In this document: piece by piece, positions 1 to 14,900 of the stretch | How positions within the stretch are numbered: the first letter of the stretch is position 1 | How the letters are laid out: every line of letters begins with the position of its first letter | NCBI GenBank assembly: GCA_964016885.1 | Contig: OZ024742.1 | Span: 360,785,936-360,849,935 of the forward strand | DNA from: Eledone cirrhosa | Lineage: Eukaryota > Mollusca > Cephalopoda > Octopoda > Eledonidae | Length of the DNA: 64,000 bases | Reading direction: 5' to 3' | The notes under the pieces: model-generated | Told to the model about the DNA's origin: nothing | The model's input: only the letters and a program-made list of their open reading frames with translations | The model's database searches: none | Translations under genes and position numbers: made by a program

Positions 1-3000
1 GTATAGTAGTGACTGTTATAGTAGAGACTGTTATAGTAGAGACTGTTATAGTAGTGACTGTTATAGTAGAGACTGTTATAGTAGTGACTGGTATAGTAGT
101 GACTGTTATAGTAGAGACTGTTATAGTAGAGACTGGTATAGTAGAGACTGTTATAGTAGTGACTGTTATAGTAGAGACTGTTATAGTAGAGACTGTTATA
201 GTAGTGACTGTTATAGTAGTGACTGTTATAGTAGTGACTGTTATAGTAGAGACTGGTATAGTAGTGACTGTTATAGTAGTGACTGTTATAGTAGTGACTG
301 TTATAGTAGAGACTGTTATAGTAGTGACTGTTATAGTAGAGACTTATAGTAGAGACTGGTATAGTAGAAAGTGGTATAGTAGTGACTGTTATAGTAGTGA
401 ATGTTATAGTAGTGACTGTTATAGTAGTGACTGGTATAGTAGTGACTGTTATAGTAGAGACTGTTATAGTAGAGACTGGTATAGTAGAGACTGTTATAGT
501 AGAGACCGGTATAGTAGTGACTGGTATAGTAGTGACTGTTATAGTAGAGACTGTTATAGTAGAGACTGGTATAGTAGAGACAGTTATAGTAGTGACTCTT
601 ATAGTAGAGACTGGTATAGTAGTGACTGTTATAGTAGTGACTGTTATAGTAGAGACTGTTATAGTAGAGACTGGTATAGTAGAGACTGTTATAGTAGAGA
701 CTGTTATAGTAGTGACTGGTATAGTAGAGACTGTTATAGTAGAGACTGTTATAGTAGAGAGTGTTATAGTAGAGACTGGTATAGTAGAGACTGTTATAGT
801 AGAGACTGTTATAGTAGTGACTGGTATAGTAGTGACTGGTATAGTAGTGACTGTTATAGTAGTGACTGTTATAGCAGTGACTGTTATAGTAGTGACTGTT
901 ATAGTAGAGACTGTTATAGTAGTGACTGGTATAGTAGTGACTGTTATAGTAGTGACTGTTTTAGTAGTGACTGTTATAGTAGAGACTGTTATAGTAGTGA
1001 CTGTTATAGTAGAGACTTATAGTAGAGACTGGTATAGTAGTGACTGTTATAGTAGAAAGTGGTATAGTAGTGACTGTTATAGTAGTGACTGTTATAGTAG
1101 TGACTGGTATAGTAGTGACTGTTATAGTAGAGACTGTTATAGTAGAGACTGGTATAGTAGAGACTGTTATAGTAGAGACCGGTATAGTAGTGACTGGTAT
1201 AGTAGTGACTGTTATAGTAGAGACTGTTATAGTAGAGACTGGTATAGTAGAGACAGTTATAGTAGTGACTCTTATAGTAGAGACTGGTATAGTAGTGACT
1301 GTTATAGTAGTGACTGTTATAGTAGAGACTGTTATAGTAGAGACTGGTATAGTAGAGACTGTTATAGTAGAGACTGTTATAGTAGTGACTGGTATAGTAG
1401 AGACTGTTATAGTAGAGACTGTTATAGTAGAGAGTGTTATAGTAGAGACTGGTATAGTAGAGACTGTTATAGTAGAGACTGTTATAGTAGTGACTGGTAT
1501 AGTAGTGACTGTTATAGTAGTGACTGGTATAGTAGTGACTGTTATAGTAGTGACTGTTATAGCAGTGACTGTTATAGTAGAGACTGTTATAGTAGAGACT
1601 GGTATAGTAGAGACTGTTATAGCAGTGACTGTTATAGTAGAGACTGTTATAGTAGAGACTGTTTTAGTAGTGACTGTTATAGTAGAGACTGTTATAGTAG
1701 TGACTGTTATAGTAGAGACTGTTATAGTAGTGACTGGTATAGTAGTGACTGTTATAGTATTGACTGGTATAGTAGTGACTGTTATAGTAGTGACTGTTAT
1801 AGCAGTGACTGTTATAGTAGAGACTGTTATAGTAGAGACTGGTATAGTAGAGACTGTTATAGTAGTGACTGTTATAGTAGAGACTGTTATAGTAGTGACT
1901 GGTATAGTAGAGACTGTTATAGTAGTGACTGGTATAGTAGTGACTGTTATAGTAGTGACTGTTATAGTAGTGACTGTTATAGTAGAGACTGTTATAGTAG
2001 AGACTGTTATAGTAGAGACTGTTATAGTAGAGACTGGTATAGTAGAGACTGGTATAGTAGAGACTGTTATAGTACAGACTTATAGTAGAGACTGGTATAG
2101 TAGTGACTGTTATAGTAGAGACTGTTATAGTAGAGACTGGTATAGTAGAGACTGGTACAGTAGGGACTGGTATAGTAGAGACTGTTATAGTAGAGACTGG
2201 TATAGTAGAGACTGGTATAGTAGAGACTGTTATAGTAGAGACTGGTATAGTAGAGACTGGTATAGTAGTGACTGGTATAGTAGAGACTGTTATAGTAGAG
2301 ACTGGTATAGTAGAGACTGTTATAGTAGTGACTGTTATAGTAGAGACTGTTATAGTAGAGACTGTTATAGTAGAGACTGTTATAGTAGTGACTGTTATAG
2401 TAGAGACTGTTATAGTAGTGACTGTTATAGTAGTGACTGTTATAGTAGAGACCGTTATAGTAGTGACTGTTATAGTAGAGACTGTTATAGTAGAGACTGG
2501 TATAGTAGTGACTGGTATAGTAGAGACTGGTATAATAGTGACTGTTATAGTAGTGACTGTTATAGTAGAGACTGTTATAGTAGAGACTGTTATAGTAGTG
2601 ACTGTTATAGTAGAGACTGGTATAGTAGTGACTGTTATAGTAGAGACTGGTATAATTGTGACTGTTATAGTAGAGACTGGTATAATAGTGACTGTTATAA
2701 TAGTGACTGTTATAGTAGAGACTGGTATAATAGTGACTGTTATAGTAGAGACTGGTATAATAGTGACTGTTATAGTAGAGACTGGTATAATAGTGACTGT
2801 TATAGTAGTGACTGTTATAGTAGAGACTGTTATAGTAGTGACTGTTATAGTAGAGACTGGTATAGTAGAGACTGTTATAGTAGAGACTGTTATAGTAGAG
2901 ACTGGTACAGTAGAGACTGGTATAGTAGAGACTGTTATAGTAGAGACTGGTATAGTAGTGACTGTTATAGTAGAGACTGGTATAATAGAGACTGTTATAG

Positions 3001-3394
3001 TAGTGACTGGTATAGTAGTGACTGTTATAGTAGAGACTGGTATAGTAGTGACTGTTATAGTAGAGACTGTTATAGTAGAGACTGTTATAGTAGTGACTGT
3101 TATAGTAGAGACTGTTATAGTAGTGACTGGTATAGTAGTGACTGTTATAGTAGAGACTGTTATAGTAGAGACTGGTATAGTAGAGACTGTTATAGTAGTG
3201 ACTGTTATAGTAGAGACTGTTATAGTAGAGACTGTTATAGTAGTGACTGTTATAGTAGTGACTGTTATAGTAGTGACTGTTATAGTAGTGACTGTTATAG
3301 TAGAGACTGGTATAGTAGTGACTGTTATAGTAGTGACTGTTATAGTAGTGACTGTTATAGTAGAGACTGTTATAGTAGTGACTGTTATAGTAGA

Positions 3395-6300
3395 GACTTA
3401 TAGTAGAGACTGGTATAGTAGTGACTGTTATAGTAGAAAGTGGTATAGTAGTGACTGTTATAGTAGTGAATGTTATAGTAGTGACTGTTATAGTAGTGAC
3501 TGGTATAGTAGTGACTGGTATAGTAGTGACTGTTATAGTAGAGACTGGTATAGTAGAGACTGTTATAGTAGAGACCGGTATAGTAGTGACTGGTATAGTA
3601 GTGACTGTTATAGTAGCGACTGTTATAGTAGAGACTGGTATAGTAGAGACAGTTATAGTAGTGACTCTTATAGTAGAGACTGGTATAGTAGTGACTGTTA
3701 TAGTAGTGACTGTTATAGTAGAGACTGTTATAGTAGAGACTGGTATAGTAGAGACTGTTATAGTAGTGACTGGTATAGTAGAGACTGTTATAGTAGAGAC
3801 TGTTATAGTAGTGACTGGTATAGTAGAGACTGTTATAGTAGAGACTGTTATAGTAGAGAGTGTTATAGTAGAGACTGGTATAGTAGAGACTGTTATAGTA
3901 GTGACTGGTATAGTAGTGACTGTTATAGTAGTGACTAGTATAGTAGTGACTGTTATAGTAGTGACTGTTATAGCAGTGACTGTTATAGTAGAGACTGTTA
4001 TAGTAGAGACTGGTATAGTAGAGACTGTTATAGCAGTGACTGTTATAGTAGAGACTGTTATAGTAGAGACTGTTTTAGTAGTGACTGTTATAGTAGAGAC
4101 TGTTATAGTAGTGACTGTTATAGTAGAGACTGTTATAGTAGTGACTGGTATAGTAGTGACTGTTATAGTATTGACTGGTATAGTAGTGACTGTTATAGTA
4201 GTGACTGTTATAGTAGAGACTATTATAGTAGAGACTGGTATAGTAGAGACTGTTATAGTAGTGACTGTTATAGTAGAGACTGTTATAGTAGTGACTGGTA
4301 TAGTAGAGACTGTTATAGTAGTGACTGGTATAGTAGTGACTGTTATAGTAGTGACTGTTATAGTAGTGACTGTTATAGTAGAGACTGTTATAGTAGAGAC
4401 TGTTATAGTAGAGACTGTTATAGTAGAGACTGGTATAGTAGAGACTGGTATAGTAGAGACTGTTATGGTAGTGACTGTTATAGTAGTGACTGGTATAGTA
4501 GAGACTGTTATAGTAGAGACTGGTATAATAGTGACTGTTATAATAGTGACTGTTATAATAGTGACTGTTATAGTAGAGACTGGTATAATAGTGACTGTTA
4601 TAGTAGAGACTGGTATAATAGTGACTGTTATAGTAGAGACTGTTATAGTAGAGACTGGTATAATAGTGACTGTTATAGTAGAGACTGTTATAGTAGAGAC
4701 TGTTATAGTAGAGACTGGTATAGTAGTGACTGGTATAGTAGAGACTGGTATAGTAGAGACTGGTATAGTAGAGACTGGTATAGTAGAGACTGTTATAGTA
4801 GAGACTGTTATAGTAGTGACTGTTATAGTAGAGACTGGTATAGTAGAGACTGGTATAGTAGAGACTGGTATAGTAGAGACTGGTATAGTAGTGACTTTTA
4901 TAGTAGAGACTGTTATAGTAGTGACTGGTATAGTAGAGACTGTTATAGTAGTGACTGTTATAGCAGAGACTGGTATAGTAGAGACTGTTATAGCAGTGAC
5001 TGTTATAGTAGTGACTGTTATAGTAGAGACTGGTATAGTGGAGACTGGTATAGTAGAGACTGGTATAGTAGAGACTGTTATAGTAGAGACTGTTATAGTA
5101 GTGACTGTTATAGTAGTGACTGTTATAGTAGAGACTGGTATAGTAGAGACTGGTATAGTAGTGACTGGTATAGTAGAGACTGTTATAGTAGAGACTGGTA
5201 TAGTAGAGACTGTTATAGTAGAGACTGTTATTGTAGTGACTGTTATAGTAGAGACTGTTATAGTAGAGACTGGTATAGTAGAGAGTGGTATAGTAGAGAC
5301 TGTTATAGTAGAGACTAGTATAGTAGAGACTGGTATAGTAGTGACTGTTATAGTAGAGACTGTTATAGTAGAGACTGTTATAGTGGTGACTGGTATAGTA
5401 GACTGTTATAGTAGTGACTGTTATAGTAGAGACTGGTATAGTAGATACTGTTATAGCAGTGACTGGTATAGTAGAGACTGTTATAGTAGAGACTGTTATC
5501 GTAGAGACTGTTATCGTAGAGACTGTTATAGTAGTGACTGGTATAGTAGTGACTGGTATAGTAGAGACTGGTATAGTAGTGACTGTTATAGTAGTGACTG
5601 TTATAGTAGTGACTGTTATAGTAGAGACTGGTATAGTAGAGACTGGTATAGTAGTGACTGGTATAGTAGAGACTGTTATAGTAGAGACTGGTATAGTAGA
5701 GACTGTTATAGTAGTGACTGTTATAGTAGAGACTGTTATAGTAGAGACTGTTATAGTAGAGACTGTTATAGTAGTGACTGTTATAGTAGAGACTGTTATA
5801 GTAGTGACTGTTATAGTAGTGACTGTTATAGTAGAGACTGTTATAGTAGTGACTGTTATAGTAGAGACTGTTATAGTAGAGACTGGTATAGTAGTGACTG
5901 GTATAGTAGAGACTGGTATAATAGTGACTGTTATAGTAGTGACTGTTATAGTAGAGACTGTTATAGTAGAGACTGTTATAGTAGAGACTGTTATAGTAGT
6001 GACTGTTATAGTAGAGACTGTTATAGTAGAGACTGGTATAGTAGTGACTGTTATAGTAGAGACTGGTATAATTGTGACTGTTATAGTAGAGACTGGTATA
6101 ATAGTGACTGTTATAATAGTGACTGTTATAGTAGAGACTGTTATAATAGTGACTGTTATAGTAGAGACTGGTATAATAGTGACTGTTATAGTAGAGACTG
6201 GTATAATAGTGACTGTTATAGTAGAGACTGGTATAATAGTGACTGTTATAGTAGTGACTGTTATAGTAGAGACTGTTATAGTAGTGACTGTTATAGTAGA

Positions 6301-7678
6301 GACTGGTATAGTAGAGACTGTTATAGTAGAGACTGTTATAGTAGAGACTGGTACAGTAGAGACTGGTATAGTAGAGACTGTTATAGTAGAGACTGGTATA
6401 GTAGTGACTGTTATAGTAGAGACTGGTATAGTAGAGACTGTTATAGTAGTGACTGGTATAGTAGTGACTGGTATAGTAGTGACTGTTATAGTAGAGACTG
6501 GTATAGTAGTGACTGTTATAGTAGAGACTGTTATAGTAGAGACTGTTATAGTAGTGACTGTTATAGTAGAGACTGTTATAGTAGTGACTGGTATAGTAGT
6601 GACTGTTATAGTAGAGACTGTTATAGTAGAGACTGGTATATTAGAGACTGTTATAGTAGTGACTGTTATAGTAGAGACTGGTATAGTAGTGACTGGTATA
6701 GTAGTGACTGTTATAGTAGAGACTATTATAGTAGAGACTGTTATAGTAGTGACTGTTATAGTAGTGACTGTTATAGTAGTGACTGTTATAGTAGTGACTG
6801 TTATAGTAGAGACTGGTATAGTAGTGACTGTTATAGTAGTGACTGTTATAGTAGAGACTGTTATAGTAGTGACTGTTATAGTAGAGACTTATAGTAGAGA
6901 CTGGTATAGTAGTGACTGTTATAGTAGAAAGTGGTATAGTAGTGACTGTTATAGTAGTGACTGTTATAGTAGTGACTGGTATAGTAGTGACTGTTATAGT
7001 AGAGACTGTTATAGTAGAGACTGGTATAGTAGAGACTGTTATAGTAGAGACTGGTATAGTAGTGACTGGTATAGTAGTGACTGTTATAGTAGAGACTGTT
7101 ATAGTAGAGACTGGTATAGTAGAGACAGTTATAGTAGTGACTCTTATAGTAGAGACTGGTATAGTAGTGACTGGTATAGTAGAGACTGTTATAGTAGAGA
7201 CTGTTATAGTAGAGAGTGTTATAGTAGAGACTGGTATAGTAGAGACTGTTATAGTAGTGACTGGTATAGTAGTGACTGTTATAGTAGTGACTGGTATAGT
7301 AGTGACTGTTATAGTAGTGACTGTTATAGCAGTGACTGTTATAGTAGAGACTGTTATAGTAGAGACTGGTATAGTAGAGACTGTTATAGCAGTGACTGTT
7401 ATAGTAGAGACTGTTATAGTAGAGACTGTTTTAGTAGTGACTGTTATAGTAGAGACTGTTATAGTAGTGACTGTTATAGTAGAGACTGTTATAGTAGTGA
7501 CTGGTATAGTAGTGACTGTTATAGTATTGACTGGTATAGTAGTGACTGTTATAGTAGTGACTGTTATAGCAGTGACTGTTATAGTAGAGACTGTTATAGT
7601 AGAGACTGGTATAGTAGAGACTGTTATAGTAGTGACTGTTATAGTAGAGACTGTTATAGTAGTGACTGTTATAGTAGA
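3395..7678. repeat. Higher-order repeat block of about 4.28 kb, copy 1
   Basis: The block starts at a 13-bp GACTTATAGTAG unit and runs to the unit before the homologous marker at 7679. Inside it, in order, are GTTTTAG (about 4073), the AGTATTGAC variant (about 4169), ATGGTAG (about 4465), a run of AATAGT units, the second-type 13-bp unit (about 5390-5400), a further AATAGT cluster (6100-6240) and another GACTTATAG unit at 6886. The following block repeats the series. Limits are approximate, because copies differ by loss or gain of whole 15-bp units. Confidence 0.7.
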
Positions 7679-10600
7679 GACTTATAGTAGAGACTGGTAT
7701 AGTAGTGACTGTTATAGTAGAAAGTGGTATAGTAGTGACTGTTATAGTAGTGAATGTTATAGTAGTGACTGTTATAGTAGTGACTGGTATAGTAGTGACT
7801 GTTATAGTAGAGACTGTTATAGTAGAGACTGGTATAGTAGAGACTGTTATAGTAGAGACCGGTATAGTAGTGACTGGTATAGTAGTGACTGTTATAGTAG
7901 AGACTGTTATAGTAGAGACTGGTATAGTAGAGACAGTTATAGTAGTGACTCTTATAGTAGAGACTGGTATAGTAGTGACTGTTATAGTAGTGACTGTTAT
8001 AGTAGAGACTGTTATAGTAGAGACTGGTATAGTAGAGACTGTTATAGTAGAGACTGTTATAGTAGTGACTGGTATAGTAGAGACTGTTATAGTAGAGACT
8101 GTTATAGTAGAGAGTGTTATAGTAGAGACTGGTATAGTAGAGACTGTTATAGTAGAGACTGTTATAGTAGAGACTGTTATAGTAGTGACTGGTATAGTAG
8201 TGACTGTTATAGTAGTGACTGGTATAGTAGTGACTGTTATAGTAGTGACTGTTATAGCAGTGACTGTTATAGTAGAGACTGTTATAGTAGAGACTGGTAT
8301 AGTAGAGACTGTTATAGCAGTGACTGTTATAGTAGAGACTGTTATAGTAGAGACTGTTTTAGTAGTGACTGTTATAGTAGAGACTGTTATAGTAGTGACT
8401 GTTATAGTAGAGACTGTTATAGTAGTGACTGGTATAGTAGTGACTGTTATAGTATTGACTGGTATAGTAGTGACTGTTCTAGTAGTGACTGTTATAGCAG
8501 TGACTGTTATAGTAGAGACTGTTATAGTAGAGACTGGTATAGTAGAGACTGTTATAGTAGTGACTGTTATAGTAGTGACTGGTATAGTAGAGACTGTTAT
8601 AGTAGTGACTGGTATAGTAGTGACTGTTATAGTAGTGACTGTTATAGTAGTGACTGTTATAGTAGAGACTGTTAGTGTAGAGACTGTTATAGTAGAGACT
8701 GTTATAGTAGAGACTGGTATAGTAGAGACTGGTATAGTAGAGACTGTTATGGTAGTGACTGGTATAGTAGAGACTGTTATAGTAGAGACTGGTATAATAG
8801 TGACTGTTATAATAGTGACTGTTATAGTAGAGACTGGTATAATAGTGACTGTTATAGTAGAGACTGGTATAATAGTGACTGTTATAGTAGAGACTGTTAT
8901 AGTAGAGACTGGTATAATAGTGACTGTTATAGTAGTGACTGTTATAGTAGAGACTGTTATAGTAGTGACTGTTATAGTAGTGACTGTTATAGTAGAGACT
9001 GTTATAGTAGAGACTGTTATAGTAGAGACTGGTATAGTAGTGACTGGTATAGTAGAGACTGGTATAGTAGAGACTGGTATAGTAGAGTCTGGTATAGTAG
9101 AGATTGGTATAGTAGAGACTGGTATAGTAGAGACTGGTATAGTAGAGACTGTTATAGTAGAGACTGGTATATTAGAGACTGGTATAGTAGTGACTGTTAT
9201 AGTAGAGACTGTTATAGTAGTGACTGGTATAGTAGAGACTGTTATAGTAGTGACTGTTATAGCAGAGACTGGTATAGTAGAGACTGTTATAGCAGTGACT
9301 GTTATAGTAGTGACTGTTATAGTAGAGACTGGTATAGTGGAGACTGGTATAGTAGAGACTGGTATAGTAGAGACTGTTATAGTAGAGACTGTTATAGTAG
9401 TGACTGTTATAGTAGTGACTGTTATAGTAGAGACTGTTATAGTAGAGACTGGTATAGTAGAGACTGTTATAGTAGAGACTGGTATAGTAGTGACTGGTAT
9501 AGTAGAGACTGTTATAGTAGAGACTGGTATAGTAGAGACTGGTATAGTAGAGACTGTTATTGTAGTGACTGTTATAGTAGAGACTGTTATAGTAGAGACT
9601 GGTATAGTAGTGACTGTTATAGTAGAGACTGTTATAGTAGAGACTGTTATAGTGGTGACTGGTATAGTAGACTGTTATAGTAGTGACTGTTATAGTAGAG
9701 ACTGGTATAGTAGATACTGTTATAGCAGTGACTGGTATAGTAGAGACTGTTATAGTAGAGACTGTTATCGTAGAGACTGTTATAGTAGTGACTGGTATAG
9801 TAGTGACTGGTATAGTAGAGACTGGTATAGTAGTGACTGTTATAGTAGTGACTGTTATAGTAGTGACTGTTATAGTAGAGACTGGTATAGTAGAGACTGG
9901 TATAGTAGTGACTGGTATAGTAGAGACTGTTATAGTAGAGACTGTTATAGTAGAGACTGTTATAGTAGAGACTGTTATAGTAGTGACTGTTATAGTAGAG
10001 ACTGTTATAGTAGTGACTGTTATAGTAGAGACTGTTATAGTAGTGACTGTTATAGTAGAGACTGTTATAGTAGAGACTGGTATAGTAGTGACTGGTATAG
10101 TAGAGACTGGTATAATAGTGACTGTTATAGTAGAGACTGTTATAGTAGAGACTGTTATAGTAGAGACTGTTATAGTAGTGACTGTTATAGTAGAGACTGT
10201 TATAGTAGAGACTGGTATAGTAGTGACTGTTATAGTAGAGACTGGTATAATTGTGACTGTTATAGTAGAGACTGGTATAATAGTGACTGTTATAATAGTG
10301 ACTGTTATAGTAGAGACTGGTATAATAGTGACTGTTATAGTAGAGACTGGTATAATAGTGACTGTTATAGTAGAGACTGGTATAATAGTGACTGTTATAG
10401 TAGTGACTGTTATAGTAGAGACTGTTATAGTAGTGACTGTTATAGTAGAGACTGGTATAGTAGAGACTGTTATAGTAGAGACTGTTATAGTAGAGACTGG
10501 TACAGTAGAGACTGGTATAGTAGAGACTGTTATAGTAGAGACTGGTATAGTAGTGACTGTTATAGTAGAGACTGGTATAGTAGAGACTGTTATAGTAGTG

Positions 10601-11950
10601 ACTGGTATAGTAGTGACTGGTATAGTAGTGACTGTTATAGTAGAGACTGGTATAGTAGTGACTGTTATAGTAGAGACTGTTATAGTAGTGACTGTTATAG
10701 TAGAGACTGTTATAGTAGTGACTGGTATAGTAGTGACTGTTATAGTAGAGACTGTTATAGTAGAGACTGGTATAGTAGAGACTGTTATAGTAGTGACTGT
10801 TATAGTAGAGACTGGTATAGTAGTGACTGGTATAGTAGTGACTGTTATAGTAGAGACTGTTATAGTAGAGACTGTTATAGTAGTGACTGTTATAGTAGTG
10901 ACTGTTATAGTAGTGACTGTTATAGTAGTGACTGTTATAGTAGAGACTGGTATAGTAGTGACTGTTATAGTAGTGACTGTTATAGTAGTGACTGTTATAG
11001 TAGAGTCTGTTATAGTAGTGACTGTTATAGTAGAGACTTATAGTAGAGACTGGTATAGTAGTGACTGTTATAGTAGAAAGTGGTATAGTAGTGACTGTTA
11101 TAGTAGTGACTGTTATAGTAGTGACTGGTATAGTAGTGACTGTTATAGTAGAGACTGTTATAGTAGAGACTGGTATAGTAGAGACTGTTATAGTAGAGAC
11201 TGGTATAGTAGTGACTGGTATAGTAGTGACTGTTATAGTAGAGACTGTTATAGTAGAGACTGGTATAGTAGAGACAGTTATAGTAGTGACTCTTATAGTA
11301 GAGACTGGTATAGTAGTGACTGTTATAGTAGTGACTGTTATAGTAGAGACTGTTATAGTAGAGACTGGTATAGTAGAGACTGTTATAGTAGAGACTGTTA
11401 TAGTAGTGACTGGTATAGTAGAGACTGTTATAGTAGAGACTGTTATAGTAGAGAGTGTTATAGTAGAGACTGGTATAGTAGAGACTGTTATAGTAGTGAC
11501 TGGTATAGTAGTGACTGTTATAGTAGTGACTGGTATAGTAGTGACTGTTATAGTAGTGACTGTTATAGCAGTGACTGTTATAGTAGAGACTGTTATAGTA
11601 GAGACTGGTATAGTAGAGACTGTTATAGCAGTGACTGTTATAGTAGAGACTGTTATAGTAGAGACTGTTTTAGTAGTGACTGTTATAGTAGAGACTGTTA
11701 TAGTAGTGACTGTTATAGTAGAGACTGTTATAGTAGTGACTGGTATAGTAGTGACTGTTATAGTATTGACTGGTATAGTAGTGACTGTTATAGCAGTGAC
11801 TGTTATAGTAGAGACTGTTATAGTAGAGACTGGTATAGTAGAGACTGTTATAGTAGTGACTGTTATAGTAGAGACTGTTATAGTAGTGACTGGTATAGTA
11901 GAGACTGGTATAGTAGTGACTGTTATAGTAGTGACTGTTATAGTAGTGAC
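7679..11950. repeat. Higher-order repeat block of about 4.2 kb, copy 2
   Basis: This block has the same marker series as the block before it: GACTTATAG at 7679, GTTTTAG at about 8356, ATGGTAG at about 8749, the second-type 13-bp unit at about 9660-9670, an AATAGT cluster at 10250-10390 and GACTTATAG at 11035. Marker offsets to copy 1 are 4,284, about 4,269 and 4,149 bp, so the copies have since lost or gained whole units. The right end is approximate. Shorter rearranged versions of the same series continue to about 16 kb. Confidence 0.6.
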
Positions 11951-14900
11951 TGTTATAGTAGAGACTGTTATAGTAGAGACTGTTATAGTAGAGACTGTTA
12001 TAGTAGAGACTGGTATAGTAGAGACTGGTATAGTAGAGACTGTTATGGTAGTGACTGTTATAGTAGTGACTGGTATAGTAGAGACTGTTATAGTAGAGAC
12101 TGTTATAGTAGAGACTGGTATAATAGTGACTGTTATAATAGTGACTGTTATAGTAGAGACTGGTATAATAGTGACTGTTATAGTAGAGACTGGTATAATA
12201 GTGACTGTTATAGTAGAGACTGTTATAGTAGAGACTGGTATAATAGTGACTGTTATAGTAGTGACTGTTATAGTAGAGACTGTTATAGTAGTGACTGTTA
12301 TAGTAGAGACTGTTATAGTAGAGACTGGTATAGTAGAGACTGGTATAGTAGTGACTGGTATAGTAGAGACTGGTATAGTAGAGACTGGTATAGTAGAGTC
12401 TGGTATAGTAGAGACTGGTATAGTAGAGACTGTTATAGTAGAGACTGTTATAGTAGTGACTGGTATAGTAGAGACTGTTATAGTAGTGACTGTTATAGCA
12501 GAGACTGGTATAGTAGAGACTGTTATAGCAGTGACTGTTATAGTAGTGACTGTTATAGTAGAGACTGGTATAGTGGAGACTGGTATAGTAGAGACTGGTA
12601 TAGTAGAGACTGTTATAGTAGAGACTGTTATAGTAGTGACTGTTATGGTAGTGACTGTTATAGTAGAGACTGTTATAGTAGAGACTGGTATAGTAGAGAC
12701 TGTTATAGTAGAGACTGGTATAGTAGAGACTGTTATAGTAGAGACTGGTATAGTAGAGACTGTTATAGTAGAGACTGTTATTGTAGTGACTGTTATAGTA
12801 GTGACTGTTATAGTAGAGACTGGTATAGTAGTGACTGGTATAGTAGTGACTGTTATAGTAGAGACTGTTATAGTAGAGACTGTTATAGCAGTGACTGTTA
12901 TAGTAGTGACTGTTATAGTAGTGACTGTTATAGTAGTGACTGTTATAGTAGAGACTGGTATAGTAGTGACTGTTATAGTAGTGACTGTTATAGTAGTGAC
13001 TGTTATAGTAGAGACTGTTATAGTAGTGACTGTTATAGTAGAGACTTATAGTAGAGACTGGTATAGTAGTGACTGTTATAGTAGAAAGTGGTATAGTAGT
13101 GACTGTTATAGTAGTGACTGTTATAGTAGTGACTGGTATAGTAGTGACTGTTATAGTAGAGACTGTTATAGTAGAGACTGGTATAGTAGAGACTGTTATA
13201 GTAGAGACTGGTATAGTAGTGACTGGTATAGTAGTGACTGTTATAGTAGAGACTGTTATAGTAGAGACTGGTATAGTAGAGACTGTTATAGTAGTGACTG
13301 TTATAGTAGAGACTGGTATAGTAGTGACTGGTATAGTAGTGACTGTTATAGTAGAGACTGTTATAGTAGAGACTGTTATAGTAGTGACTGTTATAGTAGT
13401 GACTGTTATAGTAGTGACTGTTATAGTAGTGACTGTTATAGTAGAGACTGGTATAGTAGTGACTGTTATAGTAGTGACTGTTATAGTAGTGACTGTTATA
13501 GTAGAGACTGTTATAGTAGTGACTGTTATAGTAGAGACTTATAGTAGAGACTGGTATAGTAGTGACTGTTATAGTAGTGACTGTTATAGTAGTGACTGGT
13601 ATAGTAGTGACTGTTATAGTAGAGACTGTTATAGTAGAGACTGGTATAGTAGAGACTGTTATAGTAGAGACTGGTATAGTAGTGACTGGTATAGTAGTGA
13701 CTGTTATAGTAGAGACTGTTATAGTAGAGACTGGTATAGTAGAGACAGTTATAGTAGTGACTCTTATAGTAGAGACTGGTATAGTAGTGACTGTTATAGT
13801 AGTGACTGTTATAGTAGAGACTGTTATAGTAGAGACTGGTATAGTAGAGACTGTTATAGTAGAGACTGTTATAGTAGTGACTGGTATAGTAGAGACTGTT
13901 ATAGTAGAGACTGTTATAGTAGAGAGTGTTATAGTAGAGACTGGTATAGTAGAGACTGTTATAGTAGTGACTGGTATAGTAGTGACTGTTATAGTAGTGA
14001 CTGGTATAGTAGTGACTGTTATAGCAGTGACTGTTATAGCAGTGACTGTTATAGTAGAGACTGTTATAGTAGAGACTGGTATAGTAGAGACTGTTATAGC
14101 AGTGACTGTTATAGTAGAGACTGTTATAGTAGAGACTGTTTTAGTAGTGACTGTTATAGTAGAGACTGTTATAGTAGTGACTGTTATAGTAGAGACTGTT
14201 ATAGTAGTGACTGGTATAGTAGTGACTGTTATAGTATTGACTGGTATAGTAGTGACTGTTATAGTAGTGACTGTTATAGCAGTGACTGTTATAGTAGAGA
14301 CTGTTATAGTAGAGACTGGTATAGTAGAGACTGTTATAGTAGTGACTGTTATAGTAGAGACTGTTATAGTAGTGACTGGTATAGTAGAGACTGTTATAGT
14401 AGTGACTGGTATAGTAGTGACTGTTATAGTAGTGACTGTTATAGTAGTGACTGTTATAGTAGAGACTGTTATAGTAGAGACTGTTATAGTAGAGACTGTT
14501 ATAGTAGAGACTGGTATAGTAGAGACTGGTATAGTAGAGACTGTTATGGTAGTGACTGTTATAGTAGTGACTGGTATAGTAGAGACTGTTATAGTAGAGA
14601 CTGTTATAGTAGAGACTGGTATAATAGTGACTGTTATAATAGTGACTGTTATAGTAGAGACTGGTATAATAGTGACTGTTATAGTAGAGACTGGTATAAT
14701 AGTGACTGTTATAGTAGAGACTCTTATAGTAGAGACTGGTATAATAGTGACTGTTATAGTAGTGACTGTTATAGTAGAGACTGTTATAGTAGTGACTGTT
14801 ATAGTAGTGACTGTTATAGTAGAGACTGTTATAGTAGAGACTGGTATAGTAGAGACTGGTATAGTAGTGACTGGTATAGTAGAGACTGGTATAGTAGAGA

